From contig JALSJN010000018.1 of NCBI GenBank assembly GCA_026989335.1, forward strand, positions 23,197 to 87,196: DNA of 64,000 bases. Direction: 5' to 3'. Within the stretch, counting starts at the first letter, position 1; the number at the start of each line of letters is the position of its first letter. Below, piece after piece: positions 48,201 through 59,216 of this stretch. The DNA comes from Thiotrichaceae bacterium (GTDB taxonomy: Bacteria > Pseudomonadota > Gammaproteobacteria > Thiotrichales > Thiotrichaceae). The position numbers and the translations under genes were made by a program. The notes below the pieces were generated by a model. The model was not told where the DNA came from, searched no databases, and saw only the letters and a program-made list of their open reading frames with translations.

Positions 48201-48828
48201 GTTTTAAGTGCGCGAGCTGCTTTTCCATTTCCTCTCGTAAATCACTGAGGCGTTCCAAGTTTTCTCGTGTGTGCCGTATGCGTGTTTCGGTTTCACGTCG
48301 GCGCTCTTTGTATTTTGAAATGCCAGCCGCTTCTTCAATGGTATTACGCAACTCTTCAGGCTTGGCCTCAATTAAGCGCGAAATCATGCCCTGTTCAATA
48401 ATCGCGTAACTGCGGGGGCCTAACCCCGTCCCTAGAAAAATATCGGTAATATCACGACGACGACAACGTGAACCATTTAAAAAATATTTGGATTGTCCAT
48501 CACGTGAAATTAAACGTTTAATCGCTATTTCAGAAAAACTAGCGTATTCACCACCTAAACCTCCATCGCTATTATCAAATAAAAGCTCAACCGAAGCCTG
48601 ACCAATGGGTTTGCGTGATGAAGAGCCATTAAAGATGACATCATCCATAGAGGCACCACGCAAGTGCTTAGCAGAGCTTTCGCCCATTACCCAGCGAACC
48701 GCATCAATCGTGTTTGATTTGCCACAACCGTTTGGCCCGACTATACCCGTTAAATTACTTCGTAAGTCAATGGTAGTTGGGTCTACAAAGGATTTAAAAC
48801 CGGCCGCTTTTATTTTACTTAATCGCAT
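45292..48828 (-). CDS. smc: Chromosome partition protein Smc
   Basis: Condensin-type ATPase that compacts and separates chromosomes. Walker A is GPNGCGKSNTIDAVRWVMGE (about 32-51), the ABC signature LMSGGEKALTAVAL lies near 1080, and Walker B is CMLDEVDAPLDEANV (about 1111-1125). Between lie two long coiled coils and a hinge near 520-660, with GWETALETVLGDLLESL within it. At 1178 residues it is full length. ScpA and ScpB are not in the window. Its start codon lies 223 bases from the divergent barrel gene. Confidence 0.96.
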   Translation of the reverse strand: MRLSKIKAAGFKSFVDPTTIDLRSNLTGIVGPNGCGKSNTIDAVRWVMGESSAKHLRGASMDDVIFNGSSSRKPIGQASVELLFDNSDGGLGGEYASFSEIAIKRLISRDGQSKYFLNGSRCRRRDITDIFLGTGLGPRSYAIIEQGMISRLIEAKPEELRNTIEEAAGISKYKERRRETETRIRHTRENLERLSDLREEMEKQLAHLKRQSKAAEKYKTFKKTERRLRAELILLRLNQVQQDITARQAVINNNATIHQAQLSEQRSLENKIESQREAHAEANNTFNKAQASFYQVGSEISRLEQTIQHQKELEKRLRTDLEQVDTEIKANQADALEDQQQLKAATQTLFDIEPTLTIELKSLEQEKSLFAKNEQVLNLWQKEWSGFQQRLAEPAQQAQVERARMEQIEGQISHIISRLSTLQREQGFFSHDAHKEQLKQQRNLLKTTQQKHQQAKQDAEQGKSALEKQQSNLKELHQKVQAHRSQLQALTGKLASLDVLQKAERQHQTGKPAKAYQHWRQRNSLSDSPHLAEFIQVEPGWETALETVLGDLLESLPLDSYQQLETLMDDLSGESRPFSSAFFISSAGNSRPERSSLASKIIAPKALQALVAHIYYAESLKDALNKQTSLKKGELIVTQDGVVLSKNWLKSPAASNNESSNGVLARQKQIDTTQTEIERLKTELSELEKTIDFTRDEQKRREESQSQLQSALNSLHREESKAEAVIHATENTIKQAESNQQRTLLEISDLKSRHTTEQEAHQLATHQRNSALKLLESLEDEKSSLEGKDSPLLECVAKSRQTIQLQQVKVQDLQIKIQTLKNTQQSAQQQLKRFEKRLARLEERKQALLDNNQPPQSGNNQQNLGKQLKECLEKRKGFEEELKQASENLASIDNHLRQLEQKKHQAETEVEKYRNLLETLKLEWQEVSVREETLREQFAETDFDKKSLQQEIQAGISLKTQQTALDDIQAQLARLCAINLAAIDEFKTQSERKTYLDQQDADLMEALETLESAIAKIDRDSRSRFKNTFEKVNTRIQEMFPQLFGGGKAHLELTGDDLLTTGISIMAQPPGKRLSSIHLMSGGEKALTAVALVFAIFELNPAPFCMLDEVDAPLDEANVGRFCELVRKMSDRVQFIFITHSKTTMELADNLVGVTMREPGVSRLVSVDINQAAQMVHD

Positions 48829-49051
48829 TTAAGGGTATCAGCTTTAATCAATCTTCTCGTGGGTAGGGTTTGACATAGGCGCATAATGATAGGTAAACTG
48901 GTAACTTGTTTCAACTGGAATTCCAACAGAAATAGAAATAAAGCCATTCGTCTGATTGTATTAAGTATTGTAAAAGGATTTACATACACTTTCAGAGAGT
49001 TAGGGGATATTTTTAAGCGATATAATAATTAACTATTTTATTAAGGTATTA

Positions 49052-49594
49052 ATGATGAAAAAAACACTATCAGTGGTGATATTAGCAGCAGGGGTTGGCT
49101 TTGCTTTATCTGCAAGCGCGTCTCAATTTAGCTATGACTATGCAGAAGTAGCTTATGGTGTAAGAGGAGGGGGTACTAATGTTGGCGGTGATGGTAATAT
49201 GACGTTGAATGGCTCTTATGCCTTAAAGAACCCTAAATTAAATGCTGTTGCTTCTTTTACTGCAAACCGCGTTGCAAGAGAGTTGCAAGCTGGTATTGGC
49301 TACCATAAAAAAATCATGCCAGGAACAGACGGCTTGGCTTCTGCAAGACTCATAAAAAATAATGGCTATGATATTGGTTATGCACTAACAGCAGGCCTTA
49401 GGCATGATTTTTCAAATGACTTTGAAGGTGAAGTCTCTGTCATGTTTAAAGATTCTTTAAAAGCTAATGAAGCTGGCGTGTCAGAAACTAGCATCACAGC
49501 TGGTAGTCGTTATCACTTTAATAGAGAAATGTCTGCAGGACTCGGTGTTGATGATGAAGGTCGTTTTATTTTTAATATAAGAATGAATTATTAG
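49052..49594 (+). CDS. Predicted secreted, barrel-like outer-membrane protein of unknown family
   Basis: The 180-residue product has a signal peptide (MKKTLSVVILAAGVGFALSASAS). It then alternates short polar/hydrophobic strands (SYDYAEVAYGVRGG, ARELQAGIGYHK, YDIGYALTAGLRHDFS, FEGEVSVMFK, ETSITAGSRYHFNREMSAGLG) and ends with RFIFNIRMNY. Strand-like alternation, Tyr/Phe ends and an aromatic C-terminus suit a small outer-membrane beta-barrel of about eight strands. I do not recognise a family. A TATAAT lies at 49021-49026, with no good -35. A strong terminator follows, so it is a single-gene unit. Confidence 0.55.
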   Translation: MMKKTLSVVILAAGVGFALSASASQFSYDYAEVAYGVRGGGTNVGGDGNMTLNGSYALKNPKLNAVASFTANRVARELQAGIGYHKKIMPGTDGLASARLIKNNGYDIGYALTAGLRHDFSNDFEGEVSVMFKDSLKANEAGVSETSITAGSRYHFNREMSAGLGVDDEGRFIFNIRMNY

Positions 49595-49613
49595 ATCCAA
49601 CTTAGTCTTGCTC

Positions 49614-49642
49614 AAAGCCTCGCTATTGACGAGGCTTTTTTG
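49614..49642 (+). terminator. Intrinsic terminator after the barrel-like gene
   Basis: AAGCCTCG (49615-49622) pairs with CGAGGCTT (49630-49637) around CTATTGA and is followed by a run of T, 20 bases after the stop codon. Confidence 0.9.
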
Positions 49643-49721
49643 TACCTAAAATTTGTATTTAGCTAAAGAAATACAAGGAAGTCTGTGTTAAGTTTCCTTT
49701 TTTATTTTAGATATTACACTC

Positions 49722-51140
49722 ATGACCGTTAAAACACGTTTTGCCCCAAGCCCCACAGGTTATCTTCACATCGGTGGCGTTCGCACCGCTCTTTATTCTT
49801 GGCTACATGCTCGTCAATATAATGGCAAGTTTATTCTACGCATTGAAGATACTGACCGAGAGCGCTCAACTCAGGAGTCTGTCGAGGCAATCATTGAGGG
49901 AATGAACTGGATCGGCCTAGGCTATGATGAAGGCCCCATTTTTCAAACTGATCGTTTTGATCGGTATGCCGAAGTCATTAGCCAATTAATAGAGCAGGGC
50001 GATGCTTATCATTGCGTCTGTAGCCGTGAAGAATTGGATGCGATGCGTGAAGCACAACGAGCGAATAAAGAAAAACCTCGTTATAACGGTAAATGCCGAG
50101 ATGCGAAGCACAATGGGGCAGATGTTGAGTCAGTTATTCGTTTTCGTAATCCAGTTGAGGGCGACGTCGTTATTGATGATTTAATCAAAGGTCAAATCAT
50201 TATTAATAACCGTGAGTTAGATGATTTAATTATTGCTCGCTCAGATGGTACGCCAACCTATAATCTAACCGTGGTGGTTGATGATTTAGACATGGGTGTC
50301 ACACATGTGATTCGTGGTGATGATCATATTAATAATACACCGCGTCAGATTAATATGATGAAAGCCTTGGGTACCATAATGCGTGCTGACTTACCTAAAT
50401 TCGCACATGCACCGATGATATTAGGTGATGATGGTAAGCGTTTATCAAAGCGTCACGGTGCGGTCAGTGTTATGCAGTATCGTGATGAAGGTTTTTTCCC
50501 GCAAGCGCTGTTAAATTATTTATTACGTTTAGGTTGGTCACATGAAGACCAAGAGATTTTTAGCCGTGAAGAAATGATTGAATTATTTAAGCTTGAAAAC
50601 GTTAATGGTGCACCGTCAACCTTTAATACTAAAAAACTATTGTGGGTCAATGAGCAATATATTAAAACCTTGCCAGCAGCAGAGATTGCTGAACATTTAC
50701 AATGGCATTTAGATGATCAGCGTCTTGATGTGAGTAACGGCCCTGCGCTGAATGATGTGATCGAAGCCCACCGCGACCGCGCAAAAACATTAAGAGAGCT
50801 TGCGGCATCCATTCGATACTATTATGAAGATTTTTCTGAGTATGATGAGAAAGCGACTAAAAAGCATTTTAAAACAGCGACGCCTAATATTTTGCAAAAC
50901 TTAAGCGACAAATTTTCTAAGCTAAGCGACTGGAATGCGGAAAATATTCAAGCGGAAATATACGCAAGTTGCGATGAGCTAGAGTTAGGTATGGGGAAAG
51001 TCGGCCCTGCACTTCGGGTAGCTGTTACTGGTAGCGGTACGTCACCTTCATTAGACATTACATTGGCATTAGTGGGACAACAGCGGAGTTTGCAACGCTT
51101 AGAAAAATCCGTGGCGTTTGCGAAACAAAAATATGCTTAG
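49722..51140 (+). CDS. gltX: Glutamyl-tRNA synthetase
   Basis: Class I synthetase for glutamate. The HIGH-type motif is in [22 protein letters not shown] (about 7-28) and the KMSKS counterpart is KRLSKRHG (about 245). The anticodon-binding helical half follows. 472 residues, typical. Whether it charges only tRNA-Glu or also tRNA-Gln cannot be judged. It stands alone, convergent with the CPXCG gene 25 bases downstream. Confidence 0.96.
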   Translation: MTVKTRFAPSPTGYLHIGGVRTALYSWLHARQYNGKFILRIEDTDRERSTQESVEAIIEGMNWIGLGYDEGPIFQTDRFDRYAEVISQLIEQGDAYHCVCSREELDAMREAQRANKEKPRYNGKCRDAKHNGADVESVIRFRNPVEGDVVIDDLIKGQIIINNRELDDLIIARSDGTPTYNLTVVVDDLDMGVTHVIRGDDHINNTPRQINMMKALGTIMRADLPKFAHAPMILGDDGKRLSKRHGAVSVMQYRDEGFFPQALLNYLLRLGWSHEDQEIFSREEMIELFKLENVNGAPSTFNTKKLLWVNEQYIKTLPAAEIAEHLQWHLDDQRLDVSNGPALNDVIEAHRDRAKTLRELAASIRYYYEDFSEYDEKATKKHFKTATPNILQNLSDKFSKLSDWNAENIQAEIYASCDELELGMGKVGPALRVAVTGSGTSPSLDITLALVGQQRSLQRLEKSVAFAKQKYA

Positions 51141-51165
51141 TGGGGTAGAGGGTTAAATACTTGTA

Positions 51166-51354
51166 TTAGCTTTCTCGCTCTACCAGAACGTCAGGTAGAC
51201 CTGATGCTAATATTTCAACTTTCATCACAATAGGGCGACAACAAACCTCGCAGTCCTCAACATATTCTTGTGATGTTACAGAACAATCTACGGTAATTTC
51301 AATCATCTCCCAGCAGTTGGGGCATTGGATTTTTTTTGCTTCTAGTCCATTCAT
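51166..51354 (-). CDS. CPXCG motif-containing cysteine-rich protein
   Basis: Small (62-residue) zinc-ribbon-like protein. Two Cys pairs, QCPNCWEM (about 10-17) and DCEVCCRP (about 34-41), fit the family in which the first pair is CPxCG-like; here the Gly is Trp. Cys33 or 39 could substitute in metal binding. Function unknown for the family. It is convergent with gltX. Confidence 0.7.
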   Translation of the reverse strand: MNGLEAKKIQCPNCWEMIEITVDCSVTSQEYVEDCEVCCRPIVMKVEILASGLPDVLVERES

Positions 51355-51405
51355 ATTATTCGATTGGTTACTCTGTTATTTATTGGATTTCATACTAGTA
51401 TAGTA

Positions 51406-51566
51406 TGAGACCTTTGCACGAGTCGGTGGCGAAAGAAAAACCGGATGAAATTTCACTGATTGAGGCGGAAAATGAAGCTAATAACGCGTTATTAGTAAGT
51501 TTTTCAACGAAAAGCGGTGGAATTTCAGTCATTTTTACTCGTCATCCGATTCGTGCAAAGGTCTCA
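51406..51566. mobile_element. 161-bp palindromic MITE with 16-bp perfect terminal inverted repeats
   Basis: The ends TGAGACCTTTGCACGA (51406-51421) and TCGTGCAAAGGTCTCA (51551-51566) are perfect inverted repeats. An 18-bp perfect palindrome, CTAATAACGCGTTATTAG, sits exactly at the centre (51478-51495), and the arms between are related inverted copies with roughly two thirds matching bases. GTA flanks both sides (51403-51405 and 51567-51569), which fits a 3-bp target duplication. There is no transposase gene. The GAGACCTTTGCA-type end resembles terminal repeats of some IS5-group elements; that link is from memory, unverified. Confidence 0.85.
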
Positions 51567-51602
51567 GTATGTATGAGGTAATTATTTTAAGGGAGAGTAT
51601 TC

Positions 51603-52067
51603 ATGCAAGAAGATTTAAAAGCCATAGAAGCGTATATCAACAAAGACAAGGTAACTGAATTTTATCAAAAAGGCTTTGCCAAGTATTCTGCGGCAGGGGT
51701 CGATCAATTTGCATGGCACTGGTCGTGGTGGGCAATGTTTGGGGGTATGTTTTATTTACTCTATCGCAAACTCTATATGGAGGCATTGATATTTTTTGTG
51801 TTATTTGCGGTTATTGGGATGATTCCCTTTGCTGGCTTAGTGGCTTGGATAGCATCGGGTGGGGTGTTACCGTATTTGGTTTATAAACGGTATAAAAAAG
51901 TCAAAGCGCAAGTTGAGATGAATTTTGCAGAAGAGGATGAACAGTTCAATGCCTTGCGTGAGGTTGGTGGTTTTAACCAGTGGGCAATATGGCTGGGGGT
52001 CGCTTTACATGTAATGATGTGGGCAGGTATGTTTTATATGCTAACGGTTGTGGGTATGCAAATTTAA
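51603..52067 (+). CDS. DUF2628 membrane protein
   Basis: A 154-residue membrane protein with an N-terminal soluble part (IEAYINKDKVTEFYQKGFAKY, 8-28) and about three or four hydrophobic spans (WHWSWWAMFGGMFYLLYRKLYMEALIFFVLFAVIGMIPFAGLVAW and WAIWLGVALHVMMWAGMFYML). The F-x-W-H/x-SWWAMFxGxFYLLYRK segment is characteristic of DUF2628. GGGAGAG lies just before the ATG. The MITE ends 36 bases upstream and may have brought or removed promoter sequence. Function unknown. The stop overlaps thiDE's stop by four bases. Confidence 0.75.
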   Translation: MQEDLKAIEAYINKDKVTEFYQKGFAKYSAAGVDQFAWHWSWWAMFGGMFYLLYRKLYMEALIFFVLFAVIGMIPFAGLVAWIASGGVLPYLVYKRYKKVKAQVEMNFAEEDEQFNALREVGGFNQWAIWLGVALHVMMWAGMFYMLTVVGMQI

Positions 52068-53548
52068 GCAGGCCATAGGGCTAATAGCGCTAACGTTGCT
52101 TTTTTATAATTAGGTGCTTCGGTTATTGCTGAAATCATTGCTACAGAGCCAACACCTGTTTTCTTTAACGCCTTAGCTCGATCAAAACTAATCCCGCCAA
52201 TGGCGACTAATGGGTAATTTTCACCAAGTAGTTTAACCCATTGAGCTACCGCATCAACACCTTGAGGTATCCATGGCATAACTTTACTGGTGGTTGCAAA
52301 AATTGGCCCGAGTGCAATGTAACTGGGTTTTATAGTTATCGTCCTAGCGACCTCGGCATAGCTATGGGTCGATAGGCCTAAACGGCAGCCTGCATTTGCT
52401 ATAGCGGTAAGATCAGCTGTGGCAATATCCTCTTGACCTAGATGGATGCCATAAGCACGGTGCTTTATGGCGAGCTGCCAGTAGTCATTAATGAACAAAC
52501 GAACATCATGTTCCCGACAATAACTAATGGCTTCTATAATGTCTGCTTCAACCTCCTGATCGTCTTTGTCTTTGATCCGTAATTGAATGGTTTTGATGCC
52601 AAGTGGAACTAATTTTTTCAACCACTCGATAGAGTCGATAACGGGGTAGATACCTAATGTTTGTGTATCGCAGGGCGTAAAATTTGGATAATTTTCTTGT
52701 GGGTTTAATCGTAGTTGGGGCAGGTGGGTTAAGCTGAAGTTGCTACCTGAACTGTTCTTAGTAAAGCGGAAATGATGACTTTTCTCATCAATATCACAAA
52801 CAACCGCATGTTTTATCCCTTGGCTGGCTAGTGCTTTAGCAAGCACGATAGCATCAATTAAGCTGTGACCTAAAGCTAAATAAGATGCAATCGCAGTGGC
52901 TAGTACACAGCCTGTACCACGCACATTGGTTTTATCAGGCCAGCGGTTGCCGACTAAATAAAAGGTGCTTGATGGGCTAATAAAGGTATCTATACAGGTT
53001 TCTTGTTGATCTGTGTTGTTGGTATGACCGCCTTTGATTAATACAGATTTTATTCCCAGCTCAAAAAGTGTATGAGTGACATCTTGAATCTCTTCAGGGC
53101 TTTGGCAGGGTAGATTACTCAAGCTGGCGATTTCATCTAAGTTCGGTGTTAGTAGCGTCACATAAGGCATTAAGGTAGAAAGCATTAAGCGTTGCCCTGC
53201 ATAGTTTAACAGCTTTCCCCCTGAACTTGCGGCGAGAACTGGGTCGAGGATGACAGGGGTTTTTTCTGCATGCTTTTTAAGGTAATTAGCCACTGCTTTT
53301 ACGACCTGTTCATTGCCTAGCATGCCAATCTTTATAGCAGAAAACGTGCGACCTTTTAGTGCGTCAAATTGTGCTTGTACTTGTGCGTAAGGGAGCACAC
53401 CATCACTTTGTACGCCTGCGTTATTTTGTGCGGTAACCGCTGTAACCACACTGTGCGCAGTGACTTCTAGGGTGTTAGTAACTTTCCAGTCTGTTTGTAG
53501 CCCTGCACCAGATGGGTCGGTACCACCGATTAATAATACTTTACTCAT
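52064..53548 (-). CDS. thiDE: Fused HMP-phosphate kinase / thiamine-phosphate synthase (ThiD-ThiE)
   Basis: One polypeptide of 494 residues joins two steps of thiamine synthesis. The N-terminal half (1-265) is ThiD, phosphorylating HMP and HMP-phosphate: LIGGTDPSGAGLQTD, FSAIKIGMLGN, DPVLAASSGGKLL, NVRGTGCVLATAIASYLA. The C-terminal half (300-494) is ThiE, joining HMP-PP with the thiazole: VPLGIKTIQLRIKDKD, LFINDYWQLAIKHRAYGIHLGQED, YIALGPIFATTSK. It is last in the operon after thiG, with 18 bases between. The pair of fused activities is known in other bacteria, so it is not novel. Confidence 0.93.
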   Translation of the reverse strand: MSKVLLIGGTDPSGAGLQTDWKVTNTLEVTAHSVVTAVTAQNNAGVQSDGVLPYAQVQAQFDALKGRTFSAIKIGMLGNEQVVKAVANYLKKHAEKTPVILDPVLAASSGGKLLNYAGQRLMLSTLMPYVTLLTPNLDEIASLSNLPCQSPEEIQDVTHTLFELGIKSVLIKGGHTNNTDQQETCIDTFISPSSTFYLVGNRWPDKTNVRGTGCVLATAIASYLALGHSLIDAIVLAKALASQGIKHAVVCDIDEKSHHFRFTKNSSGSNFSLTHLPQLRLNPQENYPNFTPCDTQTLGIYPVIDSIEWLKKLVPLGIKTIQLRIKDKDDQEVEADIIEAISYCREHDVRLFINDYWQLAIKHRAYGIHLGQEDIATADLTAIANAGCRLGLSTHSYAEVARTITIKPSYIALGPIFATTSKVMPWIPQGVDAVAQWVKLLGENYPLVAIGGISFDRAKALKKTGVGSVAMISAITEAPNYKKATLALLALWPA

Positions 53549-53566
53549 AATTAGTCTTGAGGTTTG

Positions 53567-54355
53567 TTAGTTTTGATGCCAGAAAGGCGTTCCGATCGTG
53601 GGGGTGCTGGGGCTGGCAGATTCGCGAGCAGGCATAATGCCACTTTCATAAGCATTACGTCCTGCCTCGATAGATTTTGCAAAGGCAGCCGCCATCACAA
53701 CTGGGTTAATCGCTTCAGCAACCGCGGTATTAAGAAGCACGCCATCATAGCCTAGCTCCATCGCTTGGCAAGCATCCGAAGGTTTGCCAATTCCTGCATC
53801 GACTAGCAAATTCATTTCAGGTAAACGCTGGCGAATGGTTTCTAGCGCATAGGGGTTCATTAAGCCTTTGCCCGTACCAATGGGTGAACCCCATGGCATA
53901 ATGACTTCACAACCTAAATCTTGCAGGCGCTGGCATAAGACCAAATCATCGGTTGAATAAGGAAAGACTTTAAAGCCACTTTTTATTAGGGCTTCAGCGG
54001 CTTCTAGAAGTCCGAAAGGGTCAGGTTGCAAGTTGTAATCATCGCCAATAACTTCGAGTTTTATCCAGTCTGTTTTAAATATATCACGCGACATTTCGGC
54101 AATAGCGATAGCTTCCTTGGGGCTGTGACAGCCTGCGGTATTGGGAAGTAAATGACAGCCAAGATCTTTAATAAAATCCCAAAACTGATCACCACCTTTA
54201 TTTTCTGGGGATTGGCGACGCAAGGATAAGGTGATGACATCGGCTTTAGATGCAGTAATTGCTTGTTGCATGATGTCAGGCGAGGGATACAGTGCAGAGC
54301 CAATAAAAAACCGGCTTTTTAGCTCAACGCCATAAACCTTCCATGTGCTACTCAT
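53567..54355 (-). CDS. thiG: Thiazole synthase ThiG
   Basis: ThiG makes the thiazole phosphate from deoxyxylulose phosphate, the ThiS thiocarboxylate and dehydroglycine. The barrel has [18 protein letters not shown], the Schiff-base Lys in [12 protein letters not shown] (near 98) and [42 protein letters not shown]. 262 residues. thiS is six bases upstream, so the two are coupled. No thiH is present; thiO supplies dehydroglycine. Confidence 0.95.
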   Translation of the reverse strand: MSSTWKVYGVELKSRFFIGSALYPSPDIMQQAITASKADVITLSLRRQSPENKGGDQFWDFIKDLGCHLLPNTAGCHSPKEAIAIAEMSRDIFKTDWIKLEVIGDDYNLQPDPFGLLEAAEALIKSGFKVFPYSTDDLVLCQRLQDLGCEVIMPWGSPIGTGKGLMNPYALETIRQRLPEMNLLVDAGIGKPSDACQAMELGYDGVLLNTAVAEAINPVVMAAAFAKSIEAGRNAYESGIMPARESASPSTPTIGTPFWHQN

Positions 54356-54360
54356 TGTTC

Positions 54361-54567
54361 TTAGCCTCCGCTTACTGGGTTAAGAATATCAACTTTATCT
54401 TGGTCATTTAGTTGTGTTTCTGCCCATTGATCCTTGGGAATAAAGGTTTGATTAATGGCGACGCCTAACATAGCTGTTTTTTTATAACCTAAAACTTCAA
54501 GCGCTTTTAGTACCGTGCTATTTTTATCAAGTGTTTCAAGCGTGTTATTAATACTGACTTGGATCAT
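54361..54567 (-). CDS. thiS: Sulfur carrier protein ThiS
   Basis: Ubiquitin-like protein whose C-terminal Gly becomes a thiocarboxylate. The 68-residue product ends [10 protein letters not shown], with the required GG. The [14 protein letters not shown] segment is family-typical. It overlaps the 3' end of thiO by four bases (ATGA), so translation is coupled. Confidence 0.93.
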   Translation of the reverse strand: MIQVSINNTLETLDKNSTVLKALEVLGYKKTAMLGVAINQTFIPKDQWAETQLNDQDKVDILNPVSGG

Positions 54568-55616
54568 GTAAGGTTCTCATTGTTGAATAGCGTATCAATT
54601 AAGTCGTTAATAATAGTCGGCGTAAATAAATAACCATGTCGATATAAACCATTGATACGAATAAGCTTGTTGTCATACTCAATGCGTGGTTGATTATTGC
54701 TAAAAGTAGGACGTAAGCCAACCTGTAACTGTAATATCTGCGCCTCAGAAAAACCTTGGTGCAGACTATAGAGTGCAGATAATAACTCTAAACCAGAGCG
54801 TACCGTTACTGGTTTATCATTATCACTTTCAATCTGAGTAGCGCCGATAATATATTCATGATTTTGACGTGGTGCTATATAGAGTGGGTAGCGCGGGTGA
54901 ATCAAGCGTACTGCCCGGCTAATAGTGACTTCAGGCGCATACACGCGCGCGATTTCGCCACGCACTGATCTAAAGTCTTTTAAATCTGCGCTAGCGCCAT
55001 TGCCTCGACAATCAAAAACCCAGTCAAAGGATTGATCAAAACCTTTTAGCGTTCCATCGTTAGTGAGTTGATCAATTTTGGTGTTTTCAATCAGACTTAT
55101 GTTTTCTTGTTGGTCGAAGTATTGGTTTAAAGCGGTATAGAGTGCTTGGTTATCAATAACGCCTTCGTTACTAAAATATAAAGCGTGGTTAAAGTTTTCA
55201 GTGAGTTGTGGTTCTAAAGCTTCAAGTGTGGCTTGATTGATGCTTCGCATTTTATCTGCTGCAATCATAGCATCAGCCTTGATTTTAAAGCGTTTAAAAT
55301 CGGCTTGATCTTGCGGGTGCGCGACTACAATCGTACCTTTTTGATTAAAGGTAATTGAGCTAGCGGTTTGCGCTGCTAGCTCAGGTAGCCACTTTCTCCA
55401 CAGTAGATAAGATTTCACGCCTAACGCTTGGGTAACCGCCTCTGTACTAATGGCCTCGGTAAAAGGTGAAACCATTGCGGCAGCCACTAAGCCAGTGCCG
55501 ACAAAGTTGCGGTCATGCTGGTCGATTAAGCTAATTTTAAACCCTTGGCGTAATTCATTGAGTCGCCAAGCTAAAATTCTTCCTACTAAACCTGCTCCAA
55601 TTATTGCAACTCGCAT
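54564..55616 (-). CDS. thiO: Glycine oxidase ThiO
   Basis: FAD enzyme that turns glycine into dehydroglycine for thiazole synthesis, the oxygen-using alternative to ThiH. The dinucleotide fold is MRVAIIGAGLVGRILAWRL; the C-terminal part has the ELLSALY and GLRPTFSNNQPRI, NGLYRHGYLFTPTI segments. 350 residues. It is between thiC (five bases downstream of it) and thiS. Its presence implies aerobic thiamine synthesis. Confidence 0.88.
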   Translation of the reverse strand: MRVAIIGAGLVGRILAWRLNELRQGFKISLIDQHDRNFVGTGLVAAAMVSPFTEAISTEAVTQALGVKSYLLWRKWLPELAAQTASSITFNQKGTIVVAHPQDQADFKRFKIKADAMIAADKMRSINQATLEALEPQLTENFNHALYFSNEGVIDNQALYTALNQYFDQQENISLIENTKIDQLTNDGTLKGFDQSFDWVFDCRGNGASADLKDFRSVRGEIARVYAPEVTISRAVRLIHPRYPLYIAPRQNHEYIIGATQIESDNDKPVTVRSGLELLSALYSLHQGFSEAQILQLQVGLRPTFSNNQPRIEYDNKLIRINGLYRHGYLFTPTIINDLIDTLFNNENLT

Positions 55617-55621
55617 TTAAC

Positions 55622-57712
<2,091 letters not shown>

Positions 57713-57755
57713 CTAGCTAGGTTAGCAGAATATTTATTGCCTGGCTATATTGTTG

Positions 57756-58283
57756 TTATTTTTTAACGGCTTTCGCTGTTGGCTTAGATTGGCTAGTAAT
57801 GATTCTTTCTATTTGGTCAACCCCAACAGGCCCTGCTTGCATGGCGACTAACTTACCTTTGGGAGCAAATATCATAAAGGTTGGTGTGCCAATTAAGCCT
57901 TCAGGCGTATTTTGCTGCATCCAAATATTCATTTCGATAGCATTGGTGACGAGGTTTGGAAACTTCATGGCGTACTCCATAATAAACTCTTCAGCATTGT
58001 CATAACCATCTTCTTCGTCAATACCATCGAGTGTAATTCCCAAAATTTGAGTATTGTTAAGTTTACCGTCAAATTTCACCATACTGGGCATATGCTTTCT
58101 GCAGACAGCGCAATCGCTGGACCAAACTTCTACAACCGTCCACTTACTTTTATTATTGATAAAGGATTCTATCGTGGCAGGCTTACCATCAATATCAGTA
58201 AATGCAATGGCACTTTGGCTTGTAAGTAATATGAAAAACGAAATAATCATTATTATTTTATTTGATAAAAAACGAGCTTTCAC
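57756..58283 (-). CDS. TlpA-like thioredoxin-fold protein
   Basis: Periplasmic thioredoxin-fold protein. The active-site pair is in WSSDCAVCRKHMP (about 54-66), with the partner cis-Pro in GTPTFMIF. The start is a hydrophobic signal (FLSNKIIMIISFFILLTSQSAIA). I choose GTG 58283, for which TGAGG has a spacing of eight bases; the track's GTG at 58289 leaves only two. The 175 residues are TlpA/ResA sized. Redox partner unknown. It is divergent from the Gph-like gene and convergent with none. Confidence 0.75.
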   Translation of the reverse strand: MKARFLSNKIIMIISFFILLTSQSAIAFTDIDGKPATIESFINNKSKWTVVEVWSSDCAVCRKHMPSMVKFDGKLNNTQILGITLDGIDEEDGYDNAEEFIMEYAMKFPNLVTNAIEMNIWMQQNTPEGLIGTPTFMIFAPKGKLVAMQAGPVGVDQIERIITSQSKPTAKAVKK

Positions 58284-58317
58284 GGACACTACCTCAAATT
58301 ATTAATGGTAAAAATGT

Positions 58318-59022
58318 ATGGCTTCTAAAATAGACACTCATAGTAAAAATGGTTCCGCAATCGGCTCAGTACTTTTTGATCTTGATGGTACATTGCTTGA
58401 TACCGCACCTGATATGACAAATGCACTTAATGCATTGTTGAATGAGGAGGGTAAAAAACCACTATCTTATGAAGATTGTAGGGATTATGTCTCACATGGT
58501 TCAATCGCTATGGTAACACTTGGCTTTGGCTCTATGGGGGAAAGCCCACAAGAAAAAGACCAGTTCGAACAACGCCGATTACGCTTCTTGGCTTTATACG
58601 AGAAAAACCTTTGTGTGGATACAAAATTATTTGAGGGCATGGAAGAAACCTTAAGTTTTATTGAGAAACAAGGTATCCCGTGGGGAGTCGTTACGAATAA
58701 GCCAGGCTTTTTGACTGATCCACTGCTGCAACAGCTTGGGCTTGATAAGCGAGCGTGTAGTGTTGTTTCGGGGGATACAATCTCGCAGCGAAAGCCTGAT
58801 CCTGCTCCCTTATATTTAGCCGCTAGCGAGTGTAAAGTTTTGGCCACCGATTGTATTTATGTAGGCGATGCTGAGCGTGATATTGAAGCTGGAAATAGCG
58901 CTAATATGCGAACATTAATTGCCAGCTATGGTTATATTGATGGGGAGCAAAAACCTGCAAAGTGGGGGGCAAACGGTGTGATTGAGCATCCTTCGGATAT
59001 TATTGAGTGGCTCTATTTCTAA
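58318..59022 (+). CDS. Gph-like HAD phosphatase
   Basis: HAD family phosphatase of the Gph group, with phosphoglycolate or MurNAc-6-phosphate (MupP) as known substrates in relatives. Motifs: VLFDLDGTLLDTAPD (18-32), VVTNKPGF, QRKPDPAPLYLAA and YVGDAERDIEAGNSANM. Length 234 fits either activity. The N-terminal 15 residues (KIDTHSKNGSAIG) are a polar extension. ubiG, common beside gph in this class, is not here. I therefore leave the symbol blank. Confidence 0.82.
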   Translation: MASKIDTHSKNGSAIGSVLFDLDGTLLDTAPDMTNALNALLNEEGKKPLSYEDCRDYVSHGSIAMVTLGFGSMGESPQEKDQFEQRRLRFLALYEKNLCVDTKLFEGMEETLSFIEKQGIPWGVVTNKPGFLTDPLLQQLGLDKRACSVVSGDTISQRKPDPAPLYLAASECKVLATDCIYVGDAERDIEAGNSANMRTLIASYGYIDGEQKPAKWGANGVIEHPSDIIEWLYF

Positions 59023-59110
59023 GATTATAGAGAAAACTAAAATTAACTTCTTTACACTGTAAAAAATGGAGTTTCTTTATTCGTTATTTAGGCTTTTGCA
59101 TAAAAATATA

Positions 59111-59140
59111 TGGTTAACAATTGAGCAATTTAGTTGACCA
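59111..59140. promoter_or_regulatory. Imperfect dyad upstream of the channel operon
   Basis: TGGTTAAC and GTTGACCA form an imperfect inverted repeat around AATTGAGCAATTTA, 77 bases before the next start codon. It could be an operator for a dimeric regulator; nothing else supports this. Confidence 0.3.
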
Positions 59141-59216
59141 TGTCATTATGTATCTAAAGGGGTTTGTTCATAGGTTCCTTTAAGATGGTTTCGGTTCAGT
59201 CGTTTAAGGGGATAAA

